From assembly GCA_945890485.1 (NCBI GenBank), contig CAMDCN010000003.1:372001-436000 (forward strand): a stretch of 64,000 nt of DNA. The letters are read 5' to 3'. Shown here in pieces: positions 24,714 through 33,293 of this stretch. Source of the DNA: Candidatus Sulfopaludibacter sp. SbA3 (GTDB lineage: Bacteria; Acidobacteriota; Terriglobia; Bryobacterales; Bryobacteraceae). Positions within the stretch are counted from its first letter, which is position 1; every line of letters begins with the position of its first letter. The notes beneath the pieces are model-generated. The model ran no database searches, was not told the origin of the DNA, and saw only the letters and a program-made list of their open reading frames with translations. Both the position numbers and the translations under genes were made by a program.

Positions 24714-25802
24714 TCACGCTTTCCGGTTGGCGTACCACCGGCAGAGCGGATACATCACGATTACGATGAACGCCCAGATGGCATAGACCACCGGCAGATC
24801 GTAGCCGTAGCCACTGGGGTACGCTGCTGCCTGGCCGCCCATGGAAGGCGCTGGCGCCCAGAGGAAGTCGACTTTGCCGTAGCGGAGCCAACCCAGCGGA
24901 AACGTCAAAAGGTGAAGCAGGAAGAAATGAACGAAGAAGTAGAACAGCGGCGTCCGGCCAAAGATCAGCAACGGGTGGGCCGCCGCCAGGGTGACCCGCT
25001 CCAGCCGGCTCATCACCACCAATGCCGGACCCAACGTCATTAGCAGAAATGCGAGTGATGGCGGATACTTGGTCACCCGGAAGAACGAGAGAAAAGACCC
25101 GTCCCACGGCACGGGATCCCCATAAACGTTCGCAAAGCGCAACAAAACGAACCCAGCCGTCAGCGCCCAGCCCCAGCGCTCCATGCGCTCGCGCTGGTGT
25201 ACTGCCGGCCCACAGCAGTACCCCGCCGCCATTACCGCGAACCAGGGAACGAGTGGGTACACCGAGACAACCGTCAGCCCGGCGACCTGGAAGACGCCGA
25301 GTTGGTGCAGCATCTGCCAGGCGCCGGTCAGCCGAACGCCGTCCGCAAGATTGTGCAGCGCGATTGCGGCGACGCTGATCCCGGCCATAAAACGCAGCGG
25401 CAGATGAATCAGCCCTGCCAGCACCACCATTGAAAGGCCGATGGCCCAAAGCACCGTCAACAACACCGGGCCCGGAGCGGCAAAAAAGGCCACGAACCGG
25501 AAGAGCGTCAACTCCGCTACCATCAGCCAGACGCCGCGCCCAATCAGGTGCCGGGTATGGTCAGCCGTGGTCCGGCCTTCCCGCCTCCAAAACCACGCCC
25601 CCAGCCCGGCGGTGAAAACAAAAACCGGAGCGCAGAAATGGGTAATCCAGCGCGTGAAAAACAACTCCGGGGTGGTTTTGCTCAGGTCCTCCGGTGAAAA
25701 GCTCATCGCCCCGGCGTGAAAGAATTCGCGCGTGTGGTCAAGCGCCATAATCATCATGACCAATCCGCGCAGCGCATCAATCGAAGGAACCCGGTGGTTC
25801 AT
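24714..25802 (-). CDS. HGSNAT-like (DUF1624) heparan-alpha-glucosaminide N-acetyltransferase family membrane protein
   Basis: A 362-residue membrane protein with about ten helices. The family signature lies at the N-terminus: RVPSIDALRGLVMMIMALDHTREFFHAG, with the conserved Arg/Asp and Asp-His. Human HGSNAT acetylates terminal glucosamine across the lysosomal membrane using acetyl-CoA. Bacterial members probably acetylate cell-surface glycans (inference). ATG 25802 is chosen because homology starts there and TAGCCT lies 7 nt upstream. It diverges from the GMC gene over 51 bp. Confidence 0.8.
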   Translation of the reverse strand: MNHRVPSIDALRGLVMMIMALDHTREFFHAGAMSFSPEDLSKTTPELFFTRWITHFCAPVFVFTAGLGAWFWRREGRTTADHTRHLIGRGVWLMVAELTLFRFVAFFAAPGPVLLTVLWAIGLSMVVLAGLIHLPLRFMAGISVAAIALHNLADGVRLTGAWQMLHQLGVFQVAGLTVVSVYPLVPWFAVMAAGYCCGPAVHQRERMERWGWALTAGFVLLRFANVYGDPVPWDGSFLSFFRVTKYPPSLAFLLMTLGPALVVMSRLERVTLAAAHPLLIFGRTPLFYFFVHFFLLHLLTFPLGWLRYGKVDFLWAPAPSMGGQAAAYPSGYGYDLPVVYAIWAFIVIVMYPLCRWYANRKA

Positions 25803-25809
25803 CTTCGAT

Positions 25810-25815
25810 AGGCTA
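25810..25815 (-). promoter_or_regulatory. TAGCCT element 7 nt before ATG 25802
   Basis: TAGCCT, ATCGAAG, ATG on the minus strand, in the short divergent gap. Confidence 0.4.
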
Positions 25816-25841
25816 GCAAAGCTTCCGGGAAGTAATGTTGT

Positions 25842-25847
25842 TAGAGT
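25842..25847 (+). promoter_or_regulatory. TAGAGT element 6 nt before ATG 25854
   Basis: TAGAGT, ATCGGC, ATG. With 25810-25815 it forms a back-to-back pair of leaderless-type promoters in a 51-bp gap. Confidence 0.45.
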
Positions 25848-25853
25848 ATCGGC

Positions 25854-27464
25854 ATGGCCCAAGAAGTCCTGGATGTGCTCGTTGTGGGTAGCGGCCCGGG
25901 AGGCGGCATCGCGGCTTACTCGCTCTGTCAACAAGGGTTAAAGGTCGGGCTCATCGAAGCCGGAAAACGGTTGGTCCCGGGGCGCGATTACAATGGCCAC
26001 GGGTCGCCTCATAAAGACTGGGAGAAGAGGCTAGCCGCCGGATTCAAGACGCCGGTTTCCAAGGTCACTGACTACCAGGAGAAAGACCACTTCACAGGCG
26101 TCGGCGATAACCCCCGGCATGGCATGCTGAAAGCGCTCGGCGGCCGTTCGCTCTGCTGGGCCGGACACACCCTGCGCTTTGGCCCCGGCGATTTCGCGCA
26201 GTGGCCTATCGCGTATGACGAGGTGGCGCCCTACTACGCTCGCGCCGAACGGCTCATGGGCGTATCTGGTTTCCGCGATGGATTGTGGAATCTGCCGGAC
26301 GGCGAATTCCTCCCTGGCGTGCCCCTGCGCTGCAGCGAGAAGATGCTGGGCAAGGGTGCGGCCAAACTGCGCGGCAAGCACCGGGAGGCTGCCTTCGTCT
26401 CCATTCGCAAGGCGATCCCCACCAAGTCCGGTGCGGTCCCGCGCGCCACCTGCCACTTCTGTGGCCACTGCATGGCGGGCTGTGAAGTCGACTCGAAATA
26501 CACCTCCGCCAACACGCCGATCCCGATGGCGCTGCGCACTGGCCGGCTGTCGTTGTTCCTCCAGTCGACAGTTACCCGGATCGTGATGGCCAAGGACGGC
26601 CATCGCGTCCAAGGCGTCGAGATCGTGAAGGCCGACGGCGGCCGCGAGGAACTCCGCTGCCGCGCACTCGTATTGGCGTGCAGCACGGTCGAAACCGCTC
26701 GTCTGCTTCTGACCCAAAATCTCGCCAATTCCAGCGGCCAGATCGGCCGGAATCTCACGTCCCACTTCGGGCTTACTGTCGTTGGCTTGTTCCCGCAAGT
26801 CCGCGGCCGCGATGCTTCGAATGACGACGGCTGGGACTACTACCACAGCCTGCTCACCGGCCTTTATTGGAAGGATAAGTCGAAGAAGTTTGAAGGGACT
26901 TATCAGGTGCAGTGCGGCGCCGGAGTCCATCCAAAGAAGCTCGCCATCAAGTGGGCGCCTGGTTTTGGCGAAAGCCTGAAGGCGCAGCTGAAAGATTGGA
27001 ACGTCACGCACGCCGGCATGAACATGCAGGGGATGCTGCTCATCTCAAAGAACAAGTATGTCGACCTCGATCCGGTGAAGAAGGACGGCCACGGCGTGCC
27101 TTTACCCCGCATCCATCTGCACTATGACGACTCCGATATCGCCATGGCGAATGACGTCATCGAAACCTGCGAAGAGACGATCCGCCTGGGTGGCGGCACC
27201 GTCCACTCTTCGCCCGGCAAAGCCACTCGCGAGAATCTTGTGATCGACTCGAACCATTGGGTCGGCACAGCACGCATGGGAACCGACAAGCGGACGAGTG
27301 TTGTCGATACCGAATGCCGCAGTCACGACATTCCGAATCTGTTTCTCGGCGATGCCAGCGTCTTCCCGGCTTATCCCGAAAAGAATCCGACGCTCACCAA
27401 CATCGCGCTCTCCTGGCGCATGGCGGAGAAACTGGCCGCCCGGGCGCGGCGGGGAGAACTCTAA
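25854..27464 (+). CDS. GMC family oxidoreductase (FAD-dependent)
   Basis: A 536-residue glucose-methanol-choline oxidoreductase. The FAD dinucleotide motif is at the N-terminus (VVGSGPGGGIAAYSL, then IEAG). A Cys-rich insert CHFCGHCMAGCEVDS (about 199-213) resembles the iron-sulfur-like/Cys cluster segment of membrane sugar dehydrogenase subunits. The C-terminal active site has NHWVGTARMG (His) and NPTLTNIALS (Asn). It probably oxidises a sugar or alcohol and passes electrons to a quinone or cytochrome. Its stop overlaps the next start as TAATG, where the small subunit follows. Confidence 0.85.
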   Translation: MAQEVLDVLVVGSGPGGGIAAYSLCQQGLKVGLIEAGKRLVPGRDYNGHGSPHKDWEKRLAAGFKTPVSKVTDYQEKDHFTGVGDNPRHGMLKALGGRSLCWAGHTLRFGPGDFAQWPIAYDEVAPYYARAERLMGVSGFRDGLWNLPDGEFLPGVPLRCSEKMLGKGAAKLRGKHREAAFVSIRKAIPTKSGAVPRATCHFCGHCMAGCEVDSKYTSANTPIPMALRTGRLSLFLQSTVTRIVMAKDGHRVQGVEIVKADGGREELRCRALVLACSTVETARLLLTQNLANSSGQIGRNLTSHFGLTVVGLFPQVRGRDASNDDGWDYYHSLLTGLYWKDKSKKFEGTYQVQCGAGVHPKKLAIKWAPGFGESLKAQLKDWNVTHAGMNMQGMLLISKNKYVDLDPVKKDGHGVPLPRIHLHYDDSDIAMANDVIETCEETIRLGGGTVHSSPGKATRENLVIDSNHWVGTARMGTDKRTSVVDTECRSHDIPNLFLGDASVFPAYPEKNPTLTNIALSWRMAEKLAARARRGEL

Positions 27465-27886
27465 TGCTTGATCGCCGCGACTTCATCGCCCTCAGCGCCC
27501 TTTTTGCCGCCCCTGCTTACGCGGCCCGCGCGTTGACGGAAACGGAGTTCGCCGCTGCCGAAGAGTTCGTCGAGCTGATTTTGCCCGGCTCGAAAGCTGC
27601 CCGCGTGATGCGGTACATCGATCTGGGGCTGGCGTATGGCGTGGGTGGTGACGTCGCATCGTGGCAGCGGGGCCTGGCGGCGTGGTCCAACCAGAAAGTG
27701 CCCATGGAGCAACTCGCGGCCAACGAGTTAAAGCCGTCAACGGAGCTCGAACGCTTCTTTGGCTTAGCCAAACGAGCCGCGATTGAAGCGTACGCCCTCA
27801 GCGAAGAAGGGCAGAAAGAGTGGCTCGGCTACCGGGGCGGAGTCCATCTGGAATCCTTCCCCGGTTGCACGGAAGAGCACGGCTAG
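27464..27886 (+). CDS. Gluconate 2-dehydrogenase subunit 3 family protein
   Basis: A 140-residue small subunit with a Tat-type signal (MLDRRDFIALSALFAAPAYA). A helical domain of the gluconate dehydrogenase gamma type follows (LTETEFAAAEEFVELILPGS...). It is the usual partner that carries the GMC subunit out by the Tat pathway. ATG overlaps the GMC stop by one base. No cytochrome c subunit follows, so the electron acceptor is not encoded here. Its stop shares CTAG with the convergent amidase stop. Confidence 0.8.
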   Translation: MLDRRDFIALSALFAAPAYAARALTETEFAAAEEFVELILPGSKAARVMRYIDLGLAYGVGGDVASWQRGLAAWSNQKVPMEQLAANELKPSTELERFFGLAKRAAIEAYALSEEGQKEWLGYRGGVHLESFPGCTEEHG

Positions 27887-29268
27887 AGCGGCGGCGTCTG
27901 CTTATGGAAGTCCGTCACGTCTTCAAGCGCGGCGGCCACGGCCAGAAGCCTCTTCTCTTCAAACGGACCAGCAATAATCTGCAAACCCAGCGGCATCCGG
28001 CGGGCGTCGAACCCGCACGGCATCGACAGGGCAGGGAAGCCGAGCAGGTTGATTGCCCGGGCGAATCGCGTCGTCGCTAGCCGGAAGTCTTCGTCGACAT
28101 CGCCGATCCGGACCGTCTTCTGCCCGATGGGTTGGGCCGCGGTGGGGCTCATGGGCGTGAACATTACGTCGACGCGGCGGAAAATTTCGAGGAACTGATC
28201 CCGGAACACGCGACGGGCCCGTTGGGCGTTCACGTAGTCGGTCGCCGCGAGGAAGCGGCCTTGATCGAACATGGCCTGCACGTCCTCGCCGATCTCGGCC
28301 CGGCGATGCTGGAATCGCTCCATTGCGGCGGAGGCTTCGCTAAGCAGAATCACGCGGGCCGCAGTGTTTAGCGCCATGATATCCGGCACCCGGATGATCT
28401 CCACCTTAGCGCCAAGGCCAGCAGCCAACTGCACCATCTGCCGCGTCGTCGACTGCGCCGCGGGGTCGATGCCATCGAAGTAGAAGTTCTCCGGCACGCC
28501 GATGCGAACGCCCTCCAGGGAGACCTTCGCGGGCGGTACATAGTCGTCTACCGGTTCGGGGCTGGAGGTATCGTCGAGCGGGTCCACTCCGGCCGTCGCC
28601 TGCAGGCAGATGGCGGCGTCGCGCACGGTCAGCGTGATCGGTCCCATGTGGTCGAGCGAGAAATCGAGCGGCATGATGCCCCGGCGGCTGACCCGGCCGT
28701 AGGTTGGCTTCAGGCCAACCAGGTTGCAGAAGGCGGCAGGGATGCGGATCGACGCGCCGGTGTCGCTGCCCATCGCCATGAAGCACATGCGCGCCGCGAC
28801 GGCGGCGGCCGAACCGCCCGACGAGCCGCCGGGGACGCAGTTCAAGTCCCACGGATTCCGCACCGGCCCGAAGTGCGGGTTCGAGGAAGTGACCCCATAG
28901 GCCAATTCGTGCATGTTCGTTTTGCCGACCATCACGGCGCCAGCGGCCGCTAGTTTTTCGGTGACGGCAGAGTCGGCCTCCGGCACATGATCACGGAAGA
29001 GCAGGGAGCCGACCGTTGTGCGAATGCCCGCCGTGGCGTAGACATCTTTCAGCGCGATGGGGATGCCGTGCAGAGGCCCTCGATCCTGGCCGGCGGCGAG
29101 TTCTTTATCGGCCTGATCGGCCTGGTCGAGCGCATGCTCTCCCGTCACCGTAATGAAGGCATTGACGCGCGGATCGTATTCGGCGATGCGCGCCAGGCAC
29201 TCTTCGGTCAGGCGGCGCGAAGTCGTTTGTTTCGCGCGCAGTTGGGCGGCCGCGTCGAGGATATTCAT
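27883..29268 (-). CDS. Amidase signature family hydrolase
   Basis: A 461-residue amidase-signature enzyme with the Ser-cisSer-Lys triad. Lys74 lies in IALKDV, the cis-Ser in GGSSGGS (147-153), and the nucleophile Ser173 in SDTGASIRIPA. It resembles GatA/AtzE-type amidases. A gatA role is unlikely because gatB is not adjacent and the upstream small gene is AtzG-like. It probably hydrolyses a small amide in the cytoplasm. ATG overlaps the upstream stop (ATGA), suggesting stoichiometric co-translation. Confidence 0.85.
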   Translation of the reverse strand: MNILDAAAQLRAKQTTSRRLTEECLARIAEYDPRVNAFITVTGEHALDQADQADKELAAGQDRGPLHGIPIALKDVYATAGIRTTVGSLLFRDHVPEADSAVTEKLAAAGAVMVGKTNMHELAYGVTSSNPHFGPVRNPWDLNCVPGGSSGGSAAAVAARMCFMAMGSDTGASIRIPAAFCNLVGLKPTYGRVSRRGIMPLDFSLDHMGPITLTVRDAAICLQATAGVDPLDDTSSPEPVDDYVPPAKVSLEGVRIGVPENFYFDGIDPAAQSTTRQMVQLAAGLGAKVEIIRVPDIMALNTAARVILLSEASAAMERFQHRRAEIGEDVQAMFDQGRFLAATDYVNAQRARRVFRDQFLEIFRRVDVMFTPMSPTAAQPIGQKTVRIGDVDEDFRLATTRFARAINLLGFPALSMPCGFDARRMPLGLQIIAGPFEEKRLLAVAAALEDVTDFHKQTPPL

Positions 29269-29447
29269 GCTTGCGGCTCCTGGCGGGAGAGACGGTAGGC
29301 GACGGCAGGTTCGGTCTCATGAGGCGCCAGCTCGCGGAGCGGCGCCCAGGCCGTTTCGAGGGCGTCGAGTACGACGGTCAATCGTTCCATCTCTTCGGCG
29401 GATACTTCGATTCCGCGGGCTTGCGCGATCAGCTTCCAGTTAGGCAT
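29265..29447 (-). CDS. AtzG/GatC-like small amidase subunit
   Basis: A 60-residue protein: MPNWKLIAQARGIEVSAEEM, then a Leu-rich helix (ERLTVVLDALETAWAPLREL) and a TEPAVAYRL tail. The pattern (A-R-x-I-x-V-S-x-E-E then a helix ending L-P-x-x-TEPA) resembles truncated GatC and the AtzG/DUF4089 subunits that stabilise AtzE-type amidases. The 4-bp overlap with the amidase start supports a complex. TAATCT lies 5 nt upstream of the ATG. Confidence 0.65.
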   Translation of the reverse strand: MPNWKLIAQARGIEVSAEEMERLTVVLDALETAWAPLRELAPHETEPAVAYRLSRQEPQA

Positions 29448-29452
29448 CGGTC

Positions 29453-29458
29453 AGATTA
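29453..29458 (-). promoter_or_regulatory. TAATCT element 5 nt before ATG 29447
   Basis: TAATCT, GACCG, ATG on the minus strand, in a 34-bp divergent gap. Confidence 0.4.
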
Positions 29459-29481
29459 GGATATAACGAGGCCTGAAAACT

Positions 29482-30198
29482 ATGTTCTGTCCCAAGTGCG
29501 GTACCCAGGTGGCGGCGGAAGCCCCCTATTGTCCGGTGTGCGGGATGCCGCAAACTCCGGGCGCACCCGAGAATCCCGCCCTCGGCTACGCGCCGATGGT
29601 TGTGCCGATGCCGGCCATCCGCTGCGAGAAGGCGAGTGGCTCAAAGTGGATCGGCCAAGGTTGGGACCTCGTGAAGAGCGACATGCCGACCTTTGCGATC
29701 CACGCCCTGCTGTTCGCCGTCGTCAGCGGCGCCGTGCCGTTCATCCTGCAGGGCCCGATGATTTTGGGAATCCAGTATTCGCTCATGCGCCGCATGTTCG
29801 TTGGAAAGTCGGAAGTGGGCGACGTGTTCAAGGGCTTCAACCTCTTTGTTCCCGCGATGGTCGCCGGAATCCTGGTCTCCATCTTCAGTAGTTTCGGCTT
29901 CATGCTTTGTCTCATTCCCGGGTTTTTTGTCGTGGCCGCGCTGCAGTTCCCCTTCCTGCTGATCCTCGATAAGGGCATGGACTTCTGGCCCGCCATGCAG
30001 ACGAGCATGGAGGCTGCCAAGCGGGACTGGGGTGGCTATCTCGTGTTCGTTCTGCTCCAGATGCTTGTCGTCTTTGGCGGCGTGCTCGCGTGCTTTGTCG
30101 GACTGCTCATCGCTCTGCCCGTGGTTCATGCGGCAACGGTCGCTGCTTACCAGGATGTGTTTGGTTTTGAACAGCGGACGATCGATAACGCTCGATGA
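29482..30198 (+). CDS. Zinc-ribbon multi-spanning membrane protein
   Basis: A 238-residue protein with an N-terminal zinc ribbon (CPKCG at 3-7, CPVCG at 17-21), a Pro-rich linker and about five or six membrane helices. A repeated amphipathic segment DVFKGFNLF resembles membrane proteins of the DUF975/DUF4013 kind. Function unknown. TATAAC lies 14 nt upstream of the ATG. Its stop overlaps the DUF2752 start by 4 bp, suggesting a functional pair. Confidence 0.65.
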   Translation: MFCPKCGTQVAAEAPYCPVCGMPQTPGAPENPALGYAPMVVPMPAIRCEKASGSKWIGQGWDLVKSDMPTFAIHALLFAVVSGAVPFILQGPMILGIQYSLMRRMFVGKSEVGDVFKGFNLFVPAMVAGILVSIFSSFGFMLCLIPGFFVVAALQFPFLLILDKGMDFWPAMQTSMEAAKRDWGGYLVFVLLQMLVVFGGVLACFVGLLIALPVVHAATVAAYQDVFGFEQRTIDNAR

Positions 30199-30578
30199 CC
30201 TGGCGTGACCGCATCACGGTGGCCGCACTGCCGGCGGGGGCGCTCGCTTTTTGCGCCTTCTATCCGCCGGAAGGTGGCCCCCGTCTGATGTTCTGTCCGT
30301 TCCGGGTGCTCACCGGCTTGGTTTGCCCGCTCTGCGGCATGACCCGAGCCATGGCTTCGCTCGGGCACGGCCAGTGGCAAAAGGCGATCGCGTACCATCC
30401 GCTTTCCCCGTTGGTCATGGCTGGTGTGGTGGCTTGGCTGGGGTGGAGCCTGCTACGGCCGGAGCGGCCGCTGGACCCCGCGCGGGTCCCGCGGCGCGCC
30501 TGGATCGGCATCGGCCTCACCCTTTTGGGGTTAAATACCCTGCGATGGTGGGGTACAATTGGAAGTCCTCCGGCCTAG
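30195..30578 (+). CDS. DUF2752 family membrane protein
   Basis: A 127-residue protein with three or four helices. The DUF2752 signature is CPFRVLTGLVCPLCGMTRA, with the conserved Cys-Pro-x-Cys-Gly-x-T-R, followed by H-G-x-W and a YHPLSP motif. The family is uncharacterised but widespread in soil bacteria. It overlaps the preceding zinc-ribbon gene by ATGA. Confidence 0.8.
   Translation: MTWRDRITVAALPAGALAFCAFYPPEGGPRLMFCPFRVLTGLVCPLCGMTRAMASLGHGQWQKAIAYHPLSPLVMAGVVAWLGWSLLRPERPLDPARVPRRAWIGIGLTLLGLNTLRWWGTIGSPPA
30554..30559 (+). promoter_or_regulatory. Candidate -10 (TACAAT) for the ABC exporter genes
   Basis: TACAAT lies within the end of the DUF2752 gene, 43 nt before ATG 30603. The -35 region (TTAAAT at a 17-nt spacing) is poor. 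Confidence 0.3.
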
Positions 30579-30602
30579 TCCGGGAACGCAACATCATCAA
30601 TC

Positions 30603-31367
30603 ATGTGGAAAGGCGACTACCTCTTTTTATTGCAAAATCTGATCGTGAAGGATTTCAAGATCCGGTATCGCAATATGTCGCTGGGCGTCTTTTGGTCTCT
30701 GCTGAATCCGCTGGTTATGATGGCGGCTCTGACCTTCGTCTTCACGGCCGTATTTCCAAATAATCAGATCGAAAATTTTCCAATTTTCGTGCTCTGCGGG
30801 CTCGTTCCGTTCAATTTCTTCACGGTAGCTTGGCAGAATGGCACGATTTCCGTAGCCAACAACGCTGGCCTGATTAAACGGGTTCCCGTACCGCGCGAGA
30901 TTGTGCCCATTGCCACGGTCCTTTCGACTTGTGTCCACTTGGGAATCCAGATCGGCTTGCTGCTCGCCTTGGTCGTCGTTTTTGGCCGTGGCGTCAACTG
31001 GAATTGGCTCTGGCTGCCGGTGGTTTGGGGCCTGGAGATTCTATTCGTTTGTGGCCTTACCCTAATGACTTCGGCTCTCGATGTTTACATACGCGACGTG
31101 CGTTATGTTGTCGAGTCGGCGTGTACGTTGCTCTTTTGGATGGTTCCTGTGTTTTACGCCATTCATTCGGTGCCCCAAGGTTATGCCAACCTGTATCAGT
31201 TCAATCCGCTGGCGGCATTGATTCTTGCGCTGCGGACGATTCTGATCGATGGCGATTCGCCCACACCTACGTTACTCTTAAAGCTAACTTTCAGTTCTAC
31301 TCTGGTCTTCGCACTTGGGCTGTTCGTATTTCACCGCTTGAAGCGTCAGTTCTTCGACTATCTCTAA
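30603..31367 (+). CDS. ABC-2 type permease, polysaccharide/O-antigen exporter (Wzm-like)
   Basis: A 254-residue six-helix permease. Family phrases are IVKDFKIRYRNMSLGVFWSLLNPLVMM at the N-terminus, LIKRVPVPREIVPIATVLS in the first loop and YQFNPLAALILALRTIL near the C-terminus, all typical of Wzm/TagG/KpsM exporters. It pairs with the ATPase that starts on the base after its stop. The exported glycan is unknown, and no glycosyltransferase is adjacent. Confidence 0.85.
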   Translation: MWKGDYLFLLQNLIVKDFKIRYRNMSLGVFWSLLNPLVMMAALTFVFTAVFPNNQIENFPIFVLCGLVPFNFFTVAWQNGTISVANNAGLIKRVPVPREIVPIATVLSTCVHLGIQIGLLLALVVVFGRGVNWNWLWLPVVWGLEILFVCGLTLMTSALDVYIRDVRYVVESACTLLFWMVPVFYAIHSVPQGYANLYQFNPLAALILALRTILIDGDSPTPTLLLKLTFSSTLVFALGLFVFHRLKRQFFDYL

Positions 31368-32102
31368 ATGAAGGTTATTGAGCTCCAGAACGTAAACAAA
31401 ACTTTCCACCGGTCCGGTGGTCAGAAATTATTACGGCACTACCTCGAAGACATTCTGGGTAAGGCGGATCCGGAGCGGTTCTTTGCGCTGAAAGATGTCA
31501 GCTTTTCCGTCCGGGATGGCGAGTCGGTTGCGGTGATTGGCGCCAATGGCGCAGGGAAAAGCACTCTTCTCAGCTTGGTTACGGGCTTGGTGCCGCCCTC
31601 TACGGGCAGTGTGACCGTATCGGGTCGCGCGGCCGCCTTGCTGGATCTCGGCTCCGGTTTCCACCCGGATCTGACTGGCCGGGAAAACATCATTCTGAAC
31701 GCCTCACTTCTGGGCTTTTCCCGGAAACAGGCTCACGATCTCTATGACGCGATCGTCGAGTTTTCCGAACTTGATGACTTCATCAAGGAACCGCTGCGCA
31801 CCTATTCGAACGGCATGATGCTGCGGCTCGCCTTCTCCGTCGCTGTCAACCTAGACCCGGAGATTCTGATTATCGACGAAGTGCTTGCCGTCGGCGATCA
31901 GAAGTTCCAAGCCAAGTGCACCGAGAAAATCTTCGAGATCCGGAATCAGGGCAAAACGATTCTCTGCGTATCCCACGTCTCCCCCACTCTGCGCGAACTG
32001 TGTGATCGAGCCCTATGGTTGGACCATGGCCAACTCGTAATGGACGGCCCCATCCGCGATGTGATTGAGGCCTACGAAGGCCGGTTGACGAGACAAGCGT
32101 AA
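31368..32102 (+). CDS. ABC transporter ATP-binding protein (Wzt-like, short form)
   Basis: A 244-residue ATPase. It has Walker A GANGAGKS, signature YSNGMMLRLAF, Walker B EILIIDEVLAVGD and the GSGFHPDLTGRENI segment typical of polysaccharide exporters. It ends soon after the nucleotide domain (IEAYEGRL), so it lacks the C-terminal carbohydrate-binding domain used by Wzt proteins that recognise a capped O-antigen. The ATG directly follows the permease stop. Confidence 0.9.
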   Translation: MKVIELQNVNKTFHRSGGQKLLRHYLEDILGKADPERFFALKDVSFSVRDGESVAVIGANGAGKSTLLSLVTGLVPPSTGSVTVSGRAAALLDLGSGFHPDLTGRENIILNASLLGFSRKQAHDLYDAIVEFSELDDFIKEPLRTYSNGMMLRLAFSVAVNLDPEILIIDEVLAVGDQKFQAKCTEKIFEIRNQGKTILCVSHVSPTLRELCDRALWLDHGQLVMDGPIRDVIEAYEGRLTRQA

Positions 32103-32105
32103 ACT
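32100..32105 (+). promoter_or_regulatory. TAAACT element 5 nt before ATG 32111
   Basis: TAAACT, GGGGC, ATG. TAA is also the stop codon of the ABC ATPase, so chance is less easily excluded. Confidence 0.25.
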
Positions 32106-32110
32106 GGGGC

Positions 32111-33253
32111 ATGGCCCCTCTCACCGTTCTGAACGAAGAAGAAGCAATGCTCCAGAGTTCAGTGCGCCAGTTCGCACGCGAGCAGATTGCCCCGCGCGTC
32201 CGCGCTATGGACGACAGCGCCACGCTGGACCCCAAAATCCTGAAGGGACTCTTTCAACTGGGCCTGATGGGCGTCGAAGTTCCGGAAGAGTATGGCGGCG
32301 CGGGCGGTACGTTTTTTCATTCGGTGCTGTGCGTTGAAGAGATCGCCGCCGTAGATCCCGCGGTCGCTGTGATCGTTGATGTGCAGAACACGCTAGTGAT
32401 CAATGCGTTGCTCCGCTACGGCACGGACAAGCAGCAGGCGGCATGGCTGCCGAAGCTGAACGAATCGCTCGTCGGGGCCTATGCGCTCTCGGAGGCCGGT
32501 TCCGGCTCCGACGCCTTTGCCTTGGCGACAACGGCCCGGGCGGACGGCAGCAGCTATATTCTTGATGGCCGCAAGCTCTGGATCAGCAGCGCCCACGAGG
32601 CGGGCCTGTTCCTCGTCTTCGCAACGGTGAATGCGGCGGACGGCTACCGTGGCATTACCTGTTTTCTCGTGCCCCGCGAAAGCGACGGCCTCCAAATCGG
32701 CAAGAAAGAGGACAAGCTCGGCATCCGCGCGTCCTCCACTGCGGAGGTCTCATTGAACGGTGTTCGCGTCCATCGGTCCGCTGTGTTGGGCGAGGTCGGC
32801 AAGGGGTACAAAATCGCCATCGAGACGCTGAATGAAGGGCGGATCGCCATCGGCGGCCAACTGATCGGCCTCGCCCGCGGCGCCTACCAGCACGCTCTCA
32901 CCTACGCTAAACAACGCCGGCAGTTCGGCAAGCCCATCGCCGAGTTTCAGGGGGTGCAGTTTCAGCTCGCCGAGATGGCCACCAAGCTGGAAGGGGCCCG
33001 GCTGATGGTTTACAACGCGGCTCGTCTGCGCGAAGCCGGAAAGAGTTTCGTGACAGAGGCCGCCATGGCCAAGCTCTACGCCTCCACCGTCGCCGAGGAC
33101 ATCGCCTCGCAGGCCGTCGAGATTTTCGGTGGGATCGGCTTCACCAAAGACTCGCCGGTCGAAAAGTATTATCGTGATGTAAAGATTGGCCGGATTTACG
33201 AAGGCACGAGCAACATGCAGCGGATCACCATTGCCAAAGGGATTCTGTCGTAA
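32111..33253 (+). CDS. Acyl-CoA dehydrogenase
   Basis: A 380-residue FAD flavoenzyme that introduces a 2,3-double bond in acyl-CoA for beta-oxidation or branched-chain catabolism. Hallmarks are YALSEAGSGSDAF (FAD/substrate loop), WISSAHEAGLFLVFA, KLGIRASSTAEVSLNGVRV, YAKQRRQFGKPIAEFQGVQFQLA and the catalytic-Glu region KIGRIYEGTSNMQRITIAK. It most resembles short/branched-chain enzymes. No ETF or hydratase lies nearby. It lies 8 bp after the ABC ATPase. Confidence 0.92.
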   Translation: MAPLTVLNEEEAMLQSSVRQFAREQIAPRVRAMDDSATLDPKILKGLFQLGLMGVEVPEEYGGAGGTFFHSVLCVEEIAAVDPAVAVIVDVQNTLVINALLRYGTDKQQAAWLPKLNESLVGAYALSEAGSGSDAFALATTARADGSSYILDGRKLWISSAHEAGLFLVFATVNAADGYRGITCFLVPRESDGLQIGKKEDKLGIRASSTAEVSLNGVRVHRSAVLGEVGKGYKIAIETLNEGRIAIGGQLIGLARGAYQHALTYAKQRRQFGKPIAEFQGVQFQLAEMATKLEGARLMVYNAARLREAGKSFVTEAAMAKLYASTVAEDIASQAVEIFGGIGFTKDSPVEKYYRDVKIGRIYEGTSNMQRITIAKGILS

Positions 33254-33293
33254 CGGAGCCGTCGCCCGAAGCGTCCGATGTAACGGAGAGCGT

